In this document: positions 41,284 to 49,544 of the stretch, piece by piece | How positions within the stretch are numbered: position 1 is the first letter of the stretch | Layout of the letters: every line of letters starts with the position of its first letter | Notes under the pieces: model-generated | Told to the model about the DNA's origin: nothing | The model's input: the letters and a program-made list of their open reading frames with translations, nothing else | Databases searched by the model: none | Program-made: the position numbers and the translations under genes | Assembly: GCF_014636495.1 (NCBI RefSeq) | Contig: NZ_BMEM01000003.1 | Coordinates: forward strand, 248,001 to 312,000 | From: Ornithinimicrobium tianjinense | Lineage (GTDB): Bacteria; Actinomycetota; Actinomycetes; Actinomycetales; Dermatophilaceae | Length of the DNA stretch: 64,000 nucleotides | Reading direction: 5' to 3'

Positions 41284-41967
41284 ATGAGCTCATCAGCCAC
41301 GCGCTCCGCCGCGCCCACCCGCCTGCCGTCCCGCGCCCGCGACAAGCGGCCAGCGCTGGCGGTCCTCGCGCTCCTGCTCGTCCTGCTGGGCGCCCTGGGC
41401 AGCGCGCTGATCGTCTTCCGCTCCAGCGAGCGGACCGAGGTCCTCATGGCGGCCCGGCCGCTGGAGCAGGGCCAGGTCCTGACCGCCGAGGACTTCCGGG
41501 TCGTGGAGATGGCCTGGGACGACGCCGACACCCAGCTCATCGGCGCCACCGCCCTCGACAACTTCGTGGGCGCGTCGGCGCTGACGCACATCCCCGCCAA
41601 CACCGTCCTGGCGCCGCAGATGTTCACGGCGAGCGCGATGGCACCGGAGGGCGCCACCCAGGTCGGTGTCGTCGTGCCGTCGGCCGGCCGACCCTCCGAG
41701 GGCTTCAGGGTCAACGACATCGTGCGGGTCTTCCAGGTGCCCGACCAGGCCGCGATCGGCGGCGGGGGCGCGACCGAGGAGCTGGTCGAGGCGGCCAAGG
41801 TCGTCCACGTCGGAGAGGCCAGCACCACCACCGACATGGTCCACGTGACCCTGCTCGTGCCCGACGCCGACGCGGCCGCGGTGATCGCCGCGAGCTCGAC
41901 CGGCACCGCCGCGCTCTCGGTCCTGCCGGCCGACACCGCGCCGGTGGTCGACTGGCGCACCCAGTGA
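41284..41967 (+). CDS. cpaB: Tad pilus assembly protein CpaB/RcpC-like (SAF domain)
   Basis: 227 aa with one N-terminal membrane helix (about 24-45) and an extracytoplasmic SAF domain (about 50-120) with LMAARPLEQGQVLTAEDFRV. CpaB/RcpC is a periplasmic or wall-zone component of Tad systems. In this monoderm setting it probably stabilises the pilus channel. First gene of the Tad operon. Confidence 0.82.
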   Translation: MSSSATRSAAPTRLPSRARDKRPALAVLALLLVLLGALGSALIVFRSSERTEVLMAARPLEQGQVLTAEDFRVVEMAWDDADTQLIGATALDNFVGASALTHIPANTVLAPQMFTASAMAPEGATQVGVVVPSAGRPSEGFRVNDIVRVFQVPDQAAIGGGGATEELVEAAKVVHVGEASTTTDMVHVTLLVPDADAAAVIAASSTGTAALSVLPADTAPVVDWRTQ

Positions 41968-41974
41968 GGTCGTC

Positions 41975-42871
41975 GTGGCTCTGATCAGCTTCTTCAGCGC
42001 CAAGGGCGCGCCGGGGGTCACGAGCACCGCGATGCTGACCGCCGCCCTCTGGCCGCGCCAGACGCTCCTCGTCGACGCCGACGGCACCGGCGGCGACCTC
42101 CAGATGCGGCTGCCCAACGAGGTCGGCACCGCCCTGACCCAGCACCCCGGGCTGCTCACCCTGCTGCCGCTGGCCCGCCACGGGCTCGCCCCGGGCGTGG
42201 TCCTCGACCACAGCCAGGTCCTCCACGGCGGACAGCGCCTGCTCGTCGGCCTGGAGACCCCCGAGCAGTCCGACGCCGCGGGGGCCCTGTGGCCGACCCT
42301 CGCGCGTGCCTTCCGCGAGCTGCCCGGGTATGACGTGATCGTGGACGCGGGCGCGCTCTCGCTCCGCTCCGGCCAGCTGGGCCTGGTGCAGCGCGGCGAC
42401 CTCGCGGTCGGTGTGGTGCGGGCCAACCCCGCGAGCGTGATGCACATGCGCCAGCGCATCGCCTCGCTGCACGACACCTTCCGCGCTCTCGGGGCCGACG
42501 CCCCGCGACTGGGCGTGGTGTGCGTCGAGGACGTCCAGCGCCAGGGCGAGGCCAGCTCGGCCGTCGCCACGATCCGGGCGGAGGTGCCGGACGTGCTCGA
42601 CCTGGGTCAGGTGGCCCTCGACGCCCGGTCCGAGCGGATGTTCCACGGCGACCCGGTGTCCCGCCCGGAGCGCACCATGCTCGTCCGCTCCGGCCGCACC
42701 CTCGTGGAGCGGCTGCTCGCGGCGGTCGGGCCCGACCTCTCCCCGCCCGCCGGAGCGCCGGTGAGCGACCTGCCCGAGCCCGCGTCGGACCTCGAGACCG
42801 TGCCGCCGTCCCGGCGCGCGGCCCGCCCGCCGATCCCCGACGCGCCGAAGAAGAGGAGGTGGCGCCGGTGA
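41975..42871 (+). CDS. CpaE/TadZ-like P-loop protein with degenerate Walker A
   Basis: 298 aa, ParA/MinD-like fold. The deviant Walker A reads FSAKGAPGVTSTA: the first lysine remains, but the GK(T/S) lysine is replaced by valine. LLVDADGTGGD is the Walker A' aspartate segment and DVIVDAG the Walker B equivalent. TadZ proteins mark the site of pilus assembly. Loss of the P-loop lysine suggests nucleotide binding without turnover, as known for some TadZ. GTG start 41975; its stop overlaps the cpaF start. Confidence 0.78.
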   Translation: MALISFFSAKGAPGVTSTAMLTAALWPRQTLLVDADGTGGDLQMRLPNEVGTALTQHPGLLTLLPLARHGLAPGVVLDHSQVLHGGQRLLVGLETPEQSDAAGALWPTLARAFRELPGYDVIVDAGALSLRSGQLGLVQRGDLAVGVVRANPASVMHMRQRIASLHDTFRALGADAPRLGVVCVEDVQRQGEASSAVATIRAEVPDVLDLGQVALDARSERMFHGDPVSRPERTMLVRSGRTLVERLLAAVGPDLSPPAGAPVSDLPEPASDLETVPPSRRAARPPIPDAPKKRRWRR

Positions 42872-44226
42872 GCCTGCCCGCGCCCAGCGTCCTGCCCGCC
42901 GGCACCCCCGCCGAGCTGGCCGCCACCAACAACCTCGTCCGCACCCTGCGCGCGCAGGTCGCCGACCGCCTCAACCAGCAGCGCCGTCGCGACGAGGTCG
43001 CCGGCCGCACGCCGATGACCAGCGAGGACGAGCGGCACTTCGCCCGCTCGCTCATCGTCCAGGTGCTCGAGGACCACGCGACCCTGCAGATCAGCGAGGG
43101 CCTCGTGCCGCCGACCGCCGAGGAGGAGGAGCGGGTGGCCTCGGCCATCCACGCCGCGCTCTTCGGTGTCGGCCGCCTCCAGCCGCTCCTGGAGGACCGC
43201 GACGTCGAGAACATCGACATCAACGGCTGCGACCGCGTGTTCGTCGGCTACGCCGACGGCCGTGAGGAGCTGGCCCCGCCGGTCGCGGACAGCGACGAGG
43301 AGCTCATCGAGCTCATCCAGATCCTCGCCGCCAACGTCGGTCTGACCTCGCGCCCGTTCGACTCGGCCAACCCGCAGCTGGACCTGCGCCTGCCCGACGG
43401 TTCGCGTCTCTCGGCGGTGATGGGCGTGTGCCAGCGACCGAGCCTGTCGATCCGTCGCGCGCGCCTGGGCCAGGTCAGCCTCGAGGACCTGCTCGCGACC
43501 AACACCTTCACCGAGGACGTCATGCGCTTCCTCCGGGCGGCGGTCGCGGCGCGCAAGAACATCATGATCGCCGGGGCCACCAACTCCGGCAAGACCACGA
43601 TGCTGCGCGCGATGGCGGCCGAGATCCCGCCGCACGAGCGGCTCATCACCGTCGAGCGTGCCCTGGAGCTGGGGCTGGACAAGTTCGAGGACCAGCACCC
43701 CAACGTCGTGGCCTTCGAGGAGCGCCTGCCCAACTCCGAGGGCGTCGGCCAGGTGACGATGGCCGAGCTGGTCCGCCGCAGCCTGCGCATGAACCCCTCG
43801 CGCGTCATCGTCGGCGAGGTGCTCGGCGACGAGATCGTCACCATGCTCAACGCGATGAGCCAGGGCAACGACGGCTCGCTGTCGACGATCCACGCCAACT
43901 CCTCGATGGAGGTCTTCAACCGCATCGCGACCTACGCGCTGCAGGCGGAGGAGAACCTCCCGGTCGAGGCGACCCACATGCTCATCGCCGGCGCGATCAA
44001 CTTCGTCGTCTTCATGCGCAAGAAGAACGACCACGCCACCGGGGGCGGTCTGGCCCGTGGCGTGCAGTCGATCCGCGAGGTCACCGGCATCGACGGCAGG
44101 GTCCTCTCCTCGGAGATCTTCGCGGCGGGGCCGGACGGCTTCGCCCGCGCCAAGGCCCCGATCGAGTGCATCGAGGACCTGGTGCCGCACGGCTACACCC
44201 CCTCGGCGCTCTCCCGCTGGGACTGA
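42868..44226 (+). CDS. cpaF: Tad pilus assembly ATPase CpaF/TadA
   Basis: 452-aa hexameric secretion ATPase powering Flp pilus assembly. Walker A is GATNSGKTT (from residue 236), the Asp box includes ITVERALELGLD, Walker B is VIVGEVLGDE and the His box is SLSTIHANSS. An N-terminal helical domain (about 1-120) precedes ENIDINGCDRVFV. GTG 42868 overlaps the preceding stop (GTGA). The Asp box reads VERALEL where VEDxxEL is common; Glu and Leu remain, Asp is Arg. Confidence 0.92.
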   Translation: MSLPAPSVLPAGTPAELAATNNLVRTLRAQVADRLNQQRRRDEVAGRTPMTSEDERHFARSLIVQVLEDHATLQISEGLVPPTAEEEERVASAIHAALFGVGRLQPLLEDRDVENIDINGCDRVFVGYADGREELAPPVADSDEELIELIQILAANVGLTSRPFDSANPQLDLRLPDGSRLSAVMGVCQRPSLSIRRARLGQVSLEDLLATNTFTEDVMRFLRAAVAARKNIMIAGATNSGKTTMLRAMAAEIPPHERLITVERALELGLDKFEDQHPNVVAFEERLPNSEGVGQVTMAELVRRSLRMNPSRVIVGEVLGDEIVTMLNAMSQGNDGSLSTIHANSSMEVFNRIATYALQAEENLPVEATHMLIAGAINFVVFMRKKNDHATGGGLARGVQSIREVTGIDGRVLSSEIFAAGPDGFARAKAPIECIEDLVPHGYTPSALSRWD

Positions 44227-44235
44227 GGGGCAGGT

Positions 44236-45177
44236 ATGGCGCAGCTCACCTCGCTCCTGCTCCCGATGCTCACCGGCGCGCTCGTCGGTCTGGGTCTGTA
44301 TGTCGCGGTCCTCGCCGTCGTCGGTCTGCCCGAGCGCGACCTCGCCACGCCGAGCCGCTTCCGCAACCTCACGCTGCGCGGCGTCAGCACGCGTGTGGTC
44401 GTGGGCGTCGTGGCCGGCCTGCTCACGCTGCTGCTCACCCGCTGGGTGGTCGCCGCGGTCGGCATCGGTCTGCTCGCGGCCCTGTGGGACCAGCTCACCG
44501 GCGACGCCCGCGGGGAGACCCAGGGCATCGCCAAGCTGGACGGCCTCGCGACCTGGACGGAGTCGCTGCGCGACACGATCGCCGGTGCTGTGGGTCTCGA
44601 GCAGGCCATCCCGGCCACCGCCGTCAACGCCAACCCGGCGATCCGGTCCTCGCTCAACCTGCTGGTCGACCGGCTGCGCATCCGGGAGCCCCTGCCGGAG
44701 GCGCTCATCCACTTCGCCGAGGACCTCGACGACCCGTCGGCCGACGTCATCTGCGCCGCGCTCGTGCTCAACGCCCGGCTGCGCGGGCCGGGCCTGCGCG
44801 ACGTGCTGGGCGCGCTGGCCCAGTCCACGCGCGACGAGCTGGACATGCGGCGCCGGATCTCGGCGAGCCGCCGCTCGATCCGGCGCTCGGTGAAGATCAT
44901 CGTCATCATCGTGCTGGCCGTCATGGGCGGCCTGGCGATCTTCAACGACGTCTACGTCGAGCCCTACACCTCCTGGACGGGGCAGCTGGTGCTCATCGTC
45001 GTCGCCCTGCTCTTCGCCGGTGGTCTGCTGTGGATGCGCCGGCTGGCCGAGCCGCAGAAGCTCAGCCGCTTCCTCGTCGTCGACCGCCGCTCCCGGGAGC
45101 GTGACCTCGACGAGGCGCTCGAGGAGACCCGTCGCGAGGTCGAGGGCCGCGCGGCGGCCCGGTCGGGGGGTGCGTGA
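44236..45177 (+). CDS. tadB: Tad inner-membrane platform protein TadB
   Basis: 313 aa with two N-terminal and two C-terminal membrane helices and a central T2SSF domain (about 105-240) containing DTIAGAVGLEQAIPATA. It should pair with TadC to form the membrane platform driven by CpaF. GGGGCAGGT lies before ATG 44236. The highly charged C-terminal tail (about 285-313) is probably cytoplasmic. Confidence 0.88.
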   Translation: MAQLTSLLLPMLTGALVGLGLYVAVLAVVGLPERDLATPSRFRNLTLRGVSTRVVVGVVAGLLTLLLTRWVVAAVGIGLLAALWDQLTGDARGETQGIAKLDGLATWTESLRDTIAGAVGLEQAIPATAVNANPAIRSSLNLLVDRLRIREPLPEALIHFAEDLDDPSADVICAALVLNARLRGPGLRDVLGALAQSTRDELDMRRRISASRRSIRRSVKIIVIIVLAVMGGLAIFNDVYVEPYTSWTGQLVLIVVALLFAGGLLWMRRLAEPQKLSRFLVVDRRSRERDLDEALEETRREVEGRAAARSGGA

Positions 45178-46133
45178 TGAGCGCCATGCTGTGGCCGATG
45201 CTCAGCGGCGCGGTCGCCGGGCTGGGCCTCTACCTCTTCGTGCGGGTGCTGATGCGCCCGCGCCCCGGTGTGGCCTCGCTCGTCGCGCGGATCGACGCCG
45301 GGTCCCGCTCCATGCAGACCCGCACGGTCTCCGACTACGACAGCTCGTTCTCCGACATGAGCGAGCGCGGCCGCGGTCTGATGGTCGCCCTGGCCGACCG
45401 GATGGAGGTGATGGCGGCCCAGCGCGGGTGGGAGCTGCACCGTCAGCGCGCGGACCTGGCGATCCTCAACCGCAGCGTCGGGGCGATGCTGGCGACCAAG
45501 ATCGTGGGTGGGCTGATCCTGATGCTCACCGCCCCGCTCGTCTGGGGCGCGCTGCGGATCGGCGGGCTGGACATCGATCCCACGGTCCCTCTGGCCGTCG
45601 CGCTCCTGCTCGGCCTGCTCGGCTTCTTCCTGCCTGACCTGTCGCTGCGCTCCGAGGCCGAGGTGCGCCGGCGCGAGTTCCGGCGCACCGTCGGCATCTT
45701 CCTCGACCTCGTCTCGATGAACCTCGCCGGCGGCCGCGGCCTGCCGGAGGCCCTGCTGGCCGCCTCCTCGGTGAGCGACCACTGGTCCGTGGTGCGGATC
45801 CGTCAGACCTTGGCCAACGCCCGGCTCTTCGGCACCACCCCGTGGGAGGCGCTGGGCCGCCTGGGCAAGGAGATCGGCCTCGAGGAGCTCGAGAGCCTGG
45901 CCGGGACCCTGATCCTCGCGGCCGACGACGGGGCCAAGATCCGCCAGTCGCTCTCGTCTCGCGCCACCACGATGCGCCGCAAGCAGCTGTCCGAGGCCGA
46001 GGGTGACGAGGGGGAGCGCTCGCAGTCGATGCTCGTCGCCCAGATGCTGCTGGTCGTGGCCTTCCTGGTCTACCTGGCCTATCCGGCGCTGATGGCGCTG
46101 ATGGGCGAGCAGGCGATGGGACCGGGCAGCTGA
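45177..46133 (+). CDS. tadC: Tad inner-membrane platform protein TadC
   Basis: 318 aa with N-terminal helix, a helix pair about 105-150, a T2SSF domain (LVSMNLAGGRGLPEALLAAS) and a C-terminal helix ending YPALMALMG. ATG 45177 shares a base with the tadB stop (TGATG); GTG 45174 is a one-codon-longer alternative. Partner of TadB. Confidence 0.88.
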   Translation: MSAMLWPMLSGAVAGLGLYLFVRVLMRPRPGVASLVARIDAGSRSMQTRTVSDYDSSFSDMSERGRGLMVALADRMEVMAAQRGWELHRQRADLAILNRSVGAMLATKIVGGLILMLTAPLVWGALRIGGLDIDPTVPLAVALLLGLLGFFLPDLSLRSEAEVRRREFRRTVGIFLDLVSMNLAGGRGLPEALLAASSVSDHWSVVRIRQTLANARLFGTTPWEALGRLGKEIGLEELESLAGTLILAADDGAKIRQSLSSRATTMRRKQLSEAEGDEGERSQSMLVAQMLLVVAFLVYLAYPALMALMGEQAMGPGS

Positions 46134-46240
46134 GCCGCCGCCGGTTAGCCGATCCGGGCCGAGGTGTGGCACCATCGACGCGGAAGTTTGAGGGGCGTCC
46201 TGATCGCGGGACGTCGGACAACCACGAGGGGAAGTACCTG

Positions 46241-46450
46241 ATGAAGCCGGTCAAGAACTACGTGCGCCGCGTCCAGGGCGAGCTGCTCGCCAAGAAGGAC
46301 CGGGGCGCCTCCGCGCTCGAGTGGGCCCTGATCGCGGCGGTCGTCGTGGTCGCGGCTGCGCTCATCGGCGCGGCGGTCTACAACGTCATCTCGACCCGTG
46401 CGGCCCAGGTCACCAAGTGCGGCGGGGTCGCGGCTGGCGGCACCTGCTGA
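46241..46450 (+). CDS. flp: Flp-type pilin
   Basis: 69-aa prepilin. A basic leader is followed by the processing region KKDRGASALEWALIAA and a hydrophobic helix. In the classical Flp motif cleavage follows Gly, with Glu at +5 and Tyr at +6. Here Glu is kept, while Tyr is replaced by Trp. GAGGGGAAG precedes ATG 46241. The 107-bp gap after tadC suggests an extra promoter to make abundant pilin. The C-terminus ends CGGVAAGGTC, with two cysteines that may form a disulfide in the mature pilin. Confidence 0.88.
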   Translation: MKPVKNYVRRVQGELLAKKDRGASALEWALIAAVVVVAAALIGAAVYNVISTRAAQVTKCGGVAAGGTC

Positions 46451-46899
46451 TGTCGCCCGCCCGCCTCCGGCGGGCCCTGCGCCGTGACTCCGAGCGTGGC
46501 ACCGCCGCGCTGGAGCTGGCGATCGTCGCTCCGTCCCTGCTCGCGCTGATCTTCTTCAGCCTGCAGGCGGGCTTCTTCTTCTACGGCCGGGCCGCCGCGA
46601 CGCACGCCGCACGCGAGGGGGTCTCGTTGCTGCGCGTGGCCGAGGACGCCGGGGAGTATGCCGCGATGCGCGCCGACGCCCACGCGCGCACCGAGCGCTT
46701 CGCCGCCAACGTCGGCGGCGCGGGCCTCGTCGCGCCCACCGCGACGAGCAGCTACGTCGAGCAGGGCGACGGCAGCGCCCGCGTCAGCGTGACGGTCACC
46801 GGCCGCGTCATCACGCTGGTGCCGGGCCTCCACCTGCGCGCCTCGGCCGACGCCTCCGGCACGGTCGAGCGCTTCCTCGAGCCACCGGCGGTGCCGTGA
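46450..46899 (+). CDS. tadE: TadE-like pseudopilin
   Basis: 149 aa with the TadE signature RGTAALELAIVAPSLLALIF (processing Gly followed by Glu) and one helix. It is probably a minor pilin cleaved by the same prepilin peptidase. ATG 46450 overlaps the flp stop (TGATG). It is followed by two further coupled pseudopilin-like genes. Confidence 0.85.
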   Translation: MSPARLRRALRRDSERGTAALELAIVAPSLLALIFFSLQAGFFFYGRAAATHAAREGVSLLRVAEDAGEYAAMRADAHARTERFAANVGGAGLVAPTATSSYVEQGDGSARVSVTVTGRVITLVPGLHLRASADASGTVERFLEPPAVP

Positions 46900-47348
46900 C
46901 CGCAGCAGCCGTCGCACGGCATACCTCAGCCCCCTCCCGCGCGGAGCGCGGCAGCGTCGCGCTCGAGTTCGCGTTCGCCGCCCCCATCGTCTTCCTGCTG
47001 CTCGCCCTGGCGTGGACCTACGGCCGGGTGGCGTGGGCCAACGGCCACCTCGAGGCCGGCGCCCGCGACGCCGCCCGGGTGGCGACCCAGGCCCGCTCCC
47101 TCGACGAGGCGCGGCAGGACGCGGTCGCGGTCCTGCGGGAGAACACCGCGCCCGTCCCCGGGTGTGCCGGCTCCTCCGCGCTGCGCATCGACGGCCGGTT
47201 CGAGCCGGGCGAGACGATCACGGTGACCGCCACCTGCACCTACCGGATCTCCGACATCGGCCTGCCCGGGGCGCCCGGAGCCGTGTCCCCGACCTCGAGC
47301 TTCTCCAGCGTCATCGACCTGCACCGCGGCATCGGCGGGACGCCGTGA
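46896..47348 (+). CDS. TadE/TadF-like pseudopilin
   Basis: 150 aa with RGSVALEFAFAAPIVFLLLA near residue 18, again a Glu five residues after Gly. Two cysteines lie in the extracytoplasmic part (PGCAGS and ATCTY). GTG 46896 overlaps the tadE stop (GTGA). Likely a minor pilin or assembly initiator. Confidence 0.83.
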   Translation: MTAAAVARHTSAPSRAERGSVALEFAFAAPIVFLLLALAWTYGRVAWANGHLEAGARDAARVATQARSLDEARQDAVAVLRENTAPVPGCAGSSALRIDGRFEPGETITVTATCTYRISDIGLPGAPGAVSPTSSFSSVIDLHRGIGGTP

Positions 47349-47842
47349 GGACGCTGCGCGCCCTGCGCGCCTCGGTGCGCCGGCTCGGCGGTGCGGGCGA
47401 GCGCGGCTCGATCCTGCCGATCATCCCGGTGATGGCCCTGGCCCTGCTGATGATCGCCGGGCTGGTCATCGACGCCTCCCGCCAGCTCAACGCCCGCGGC
47501 CAGGCGGTCGCCTTCGCCGAGGAGGCGGCCCGGGCGGGGGCTCAGGCGGTCCGCAACGAGCAGCCGCTGCAACTGGACCCCGCCGAGGCGCGCGCCAACG
47601 TCGGCGACTACTGCGCGGGCGTGCTGGCGCGCGGTTACGTCACGCAGTGCGGGGTGACCGCGATCGAGCCCGCCGCCGAGGGGCCGGCCCGCCCGCTGGT
47701 CGTCGTCGTCCGCGTCCAGACCCGCATCCCCGCCACCCTGCTCGGGATGGTCGGGGTCCGCATGCTCACGGCCGCCGGCGAGGGCCGGGCCGAGCCCGTC
47801 GAAGGAGATCTCGTTGCACCAGTCACGCCGACCACGCCCTGA
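47345..47842 (+). CDS. TadG-like pilus-locus protein
   Basis: 165 aa with RGSILPIIPVMALALLMIAG and an extracytoplasmic domain that resembles the short actinobacterial TadG/Rv3657c-like proteins. The pilin-type Glu is absent, so it is probably not processed as a pilin but anchored. GTG 47345 overlaps the previous stop. Its 3' end overlaps the lipoprotein gene by 29 bp. Confidence 0.75.
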   Translation: MRTLRALRASVRRLGGAGERGSILPIIPVMALALLMIAGLVIDASRQLNARGQAVAFAEEAARAGAQAVRNEQPLQLDPAEARANVGDYCAGVLARGYVTQCGVTAIEPAAEGPARPLVVVVRVQTRIPATLLGMVGVRMLTAAGEGRAEPVEGDLVAPVTPTTP

Positions 47843-48512
47843 CGCCGCGCTGCTGCCGGCCCTGGCCCTCGCCCTGTCCGCCTGCGGCGGCGACGAGGCC
47901 GGCGCCGACCCGGCGGCCGCGGTGCCCGTCCAGCTGTCCACCTCGGCCCCGGCCGCCCCGTCGGACACCGACGACGAGGACGAGGCCGAGACGACGGCGG
48001 ACGACGCTGCCGCGACCACCGGACCGGCCGGGGAGCCCGACACCTGGGCCACCTTCACCGAGGAGCCCGGGCAGCTGCCGCCCGCCGACGGTGCCACGGC
48101 CTTCGCCGACGACCCCCGGGTGCTCGCCGTGCGCGAGTTCAACGCGGAGTTCGCGCGGGCCGCGAGCGAGAACGACCCGCAGCGGGCCGCGTGGCTGGCC
48201 ACGCTCGACCCGGCGGGCTACGAGGACCTGATGGCGATGCTGAGCGAGGAGTTCGGCAAGCAGTACCCCGGCCCCCTGCCGATGACGGTGGTGGACGTCG
48301 CCGAGCTCGAGGACGGCACCGGGTCGGTCCAGGGGTGCATCATCTCCGAGGGTTTCGCCACCGGTGGCGAGGGTTACACCGGGAGCACGATCACGTCGGT
48401 CGAGTACGCTCTCGTCCCGGACCCCTCCGAGGAGGGTTCCTGGCTCGTGCAGAAGATCTGGGCCGGCGCCTACGACTGCTCCAGTGTTGACGTGGAGGCC
48501 ACTGCATGGTGA
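47814..48512 (+). CDS. Lipoprotein of unknown function
   Basis: 232 aa from a TTG start with a good AAGGAGAT site 7 nt before it. The lipobox LALSACGG puts Cys at about residue 24. An Asp/Glu/Thr-rich linker (about 30-75) and a globular domain of about 140 residues with two cysteines (QGCIIS and YDCSS) follow. I recognise no family. Tight linkage to the Tad genes suggests a surface accessory to the pilus. Confidence 0.75.
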   Translation: MHQSRRPRPDAALLPALALALSACGGDEAGADPAAAVPVQLSTSAPAAPSDTDDEDEAETTADDAAATTGPAGEPDTWATFTEEPGQLPPADGATAFADDPRVLAVREFNAEFARAASENDPQRAAWLATLDPAGYEDLMAMLSEEFGKQYPGPLPMTVVDVAELEDGTGSVQGCIISEGFATGGEGYTGSTITSVEYALVPDPSEEGSWLVQKIWAGAYDCSSVDVEATAW

Positions 48513-48550
48513 CCTTGGCGAGGATCACTGCCCTTGGGAGGGGAACAACC

Positions 48551-49510
48551 ATGACCGTCAGCACCCGCCGTGCGCGACGCCTGGGCGGCATCGCCGCTGC
48601 CCTCGGCCTCACCGTCGCGCTGGCCGCACCGGCCAGCGCCGGCCTGGGCGACCCGCCGTCGCGCCCCGGCGAGGGCATCACCTGGGGCGACGGGGGCCAG
48701 GTGAAGATCAAGAGCATGCACACCGGCAACGGCACGTGCTCCTTCATCGCCTCACCGAACTCCCTCGGCGGCATCTGCGTCACCGCCAACGGCGTCGACG
48801 GTCCCTCGATCACCGAGGTGCTGGCCGGCGACCCGCTGCCCAGCTGCTGGGACGAGAAGCTCACCGACCAGGAGCTGGAGGACACCAACCTCCAGCACGG
48901 CGACGGCACCAGCTGGTACTGGCACCGCTGCCTGCGCGGGATCGACCCCGAGACCCTGGAGATCGAGCCGGGCGGCATCAACTTCGGCATCGGCATCTGG
49001 CCCTTCGCCGACGACGACCCGGACCTCGTCTTCCTGACGCCCAACCAGCAGGCCTTCGTCGACCGCTTCGTCTCTCGCGGCAACGTGCCCGAGCCGGTGC
49101 TGCTCGCCTCCCCGAACCCGGTGCCGCTGGTCAACCAGGACGTCGCGTTCTACAACTACGGCGACGACCAGATCCAGGTCGACATGAGCGTCCCCGGGGT
49201 GGCGATGCGGGGCAAGATCACCCAGATGATCGTCTACCCCCAGGGTCGCCCGGGGCCGGCGGTCACCTGCCCGGGCGCCGGCGTCCAGGCGCAGGAGGGC
49301 GACACGCCCCGGTCGCTGCGCGAGGCGTGCTGGTACGCCTACAAGGAGTCCAGCCTCGGCCGCGACGGCGACTACTACGACGCCGAGATCCACGTGAAGT
49401 GGCAGGTCGACGTCCTCCTCGACGGCCGCTGGCAGCCGTTCCACAGCTTCACCAAGGGCGCCCCGGCCATGATCCCGGTCAACGAGGTCCAGGCCCTGGT
49501 CCAGCCCTGA
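48551..49510 (+). CDS. Secreted protein of unknown function
   Basis: 319 aa with a Sec signal peptide (about 1-30, ending PASAGLG). Mature domain rich in Asp/Gly with six cysteines that could form three disulfides (NGTCSF, GGICVT, PSCWD, HRCLRG, VTCPG, EACWYA). I recognise no family. ATG 48551, preceded by GGGAGGGGAAC, is favoured over an ATG 45 nt upstream that overlaps the lipoprotein gene. A pilus-associated or adhesive role is a guess from location only. Confidence 0.75.
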   Translation: MTVSTRRARRLGGIAAALGLTVALAAPASAGLGDPPSRPGEGITWGDGGQVKIKSMHTGNGTCSFIASPNSLGGICVTANGVDGPSITEVLAGDPLPSCWDEKLTDQELEDTNLQHGDGTSWYWHRCLRGIDPETLEIEPGGINFGIGIWPFADDDPDLVFLTPNQQAFVDRFVSRGNVPEPVLLASPNPVPLVNQDVAFYNYGDDQIQVDMSVPGVAMRGKITQMIVYPQGRPGPAVTCPGAGVQAQEGDTPRSLREACWYAYKESSLGRDGDYYDAEIHVKWQVDVLLDGRWQPFHSFTKGAPAMIPVNEVQALVQP

Positions 49511-49544
49511 CGCACGTCCGAGCATTCGGGGGAAGAGGAAGACG

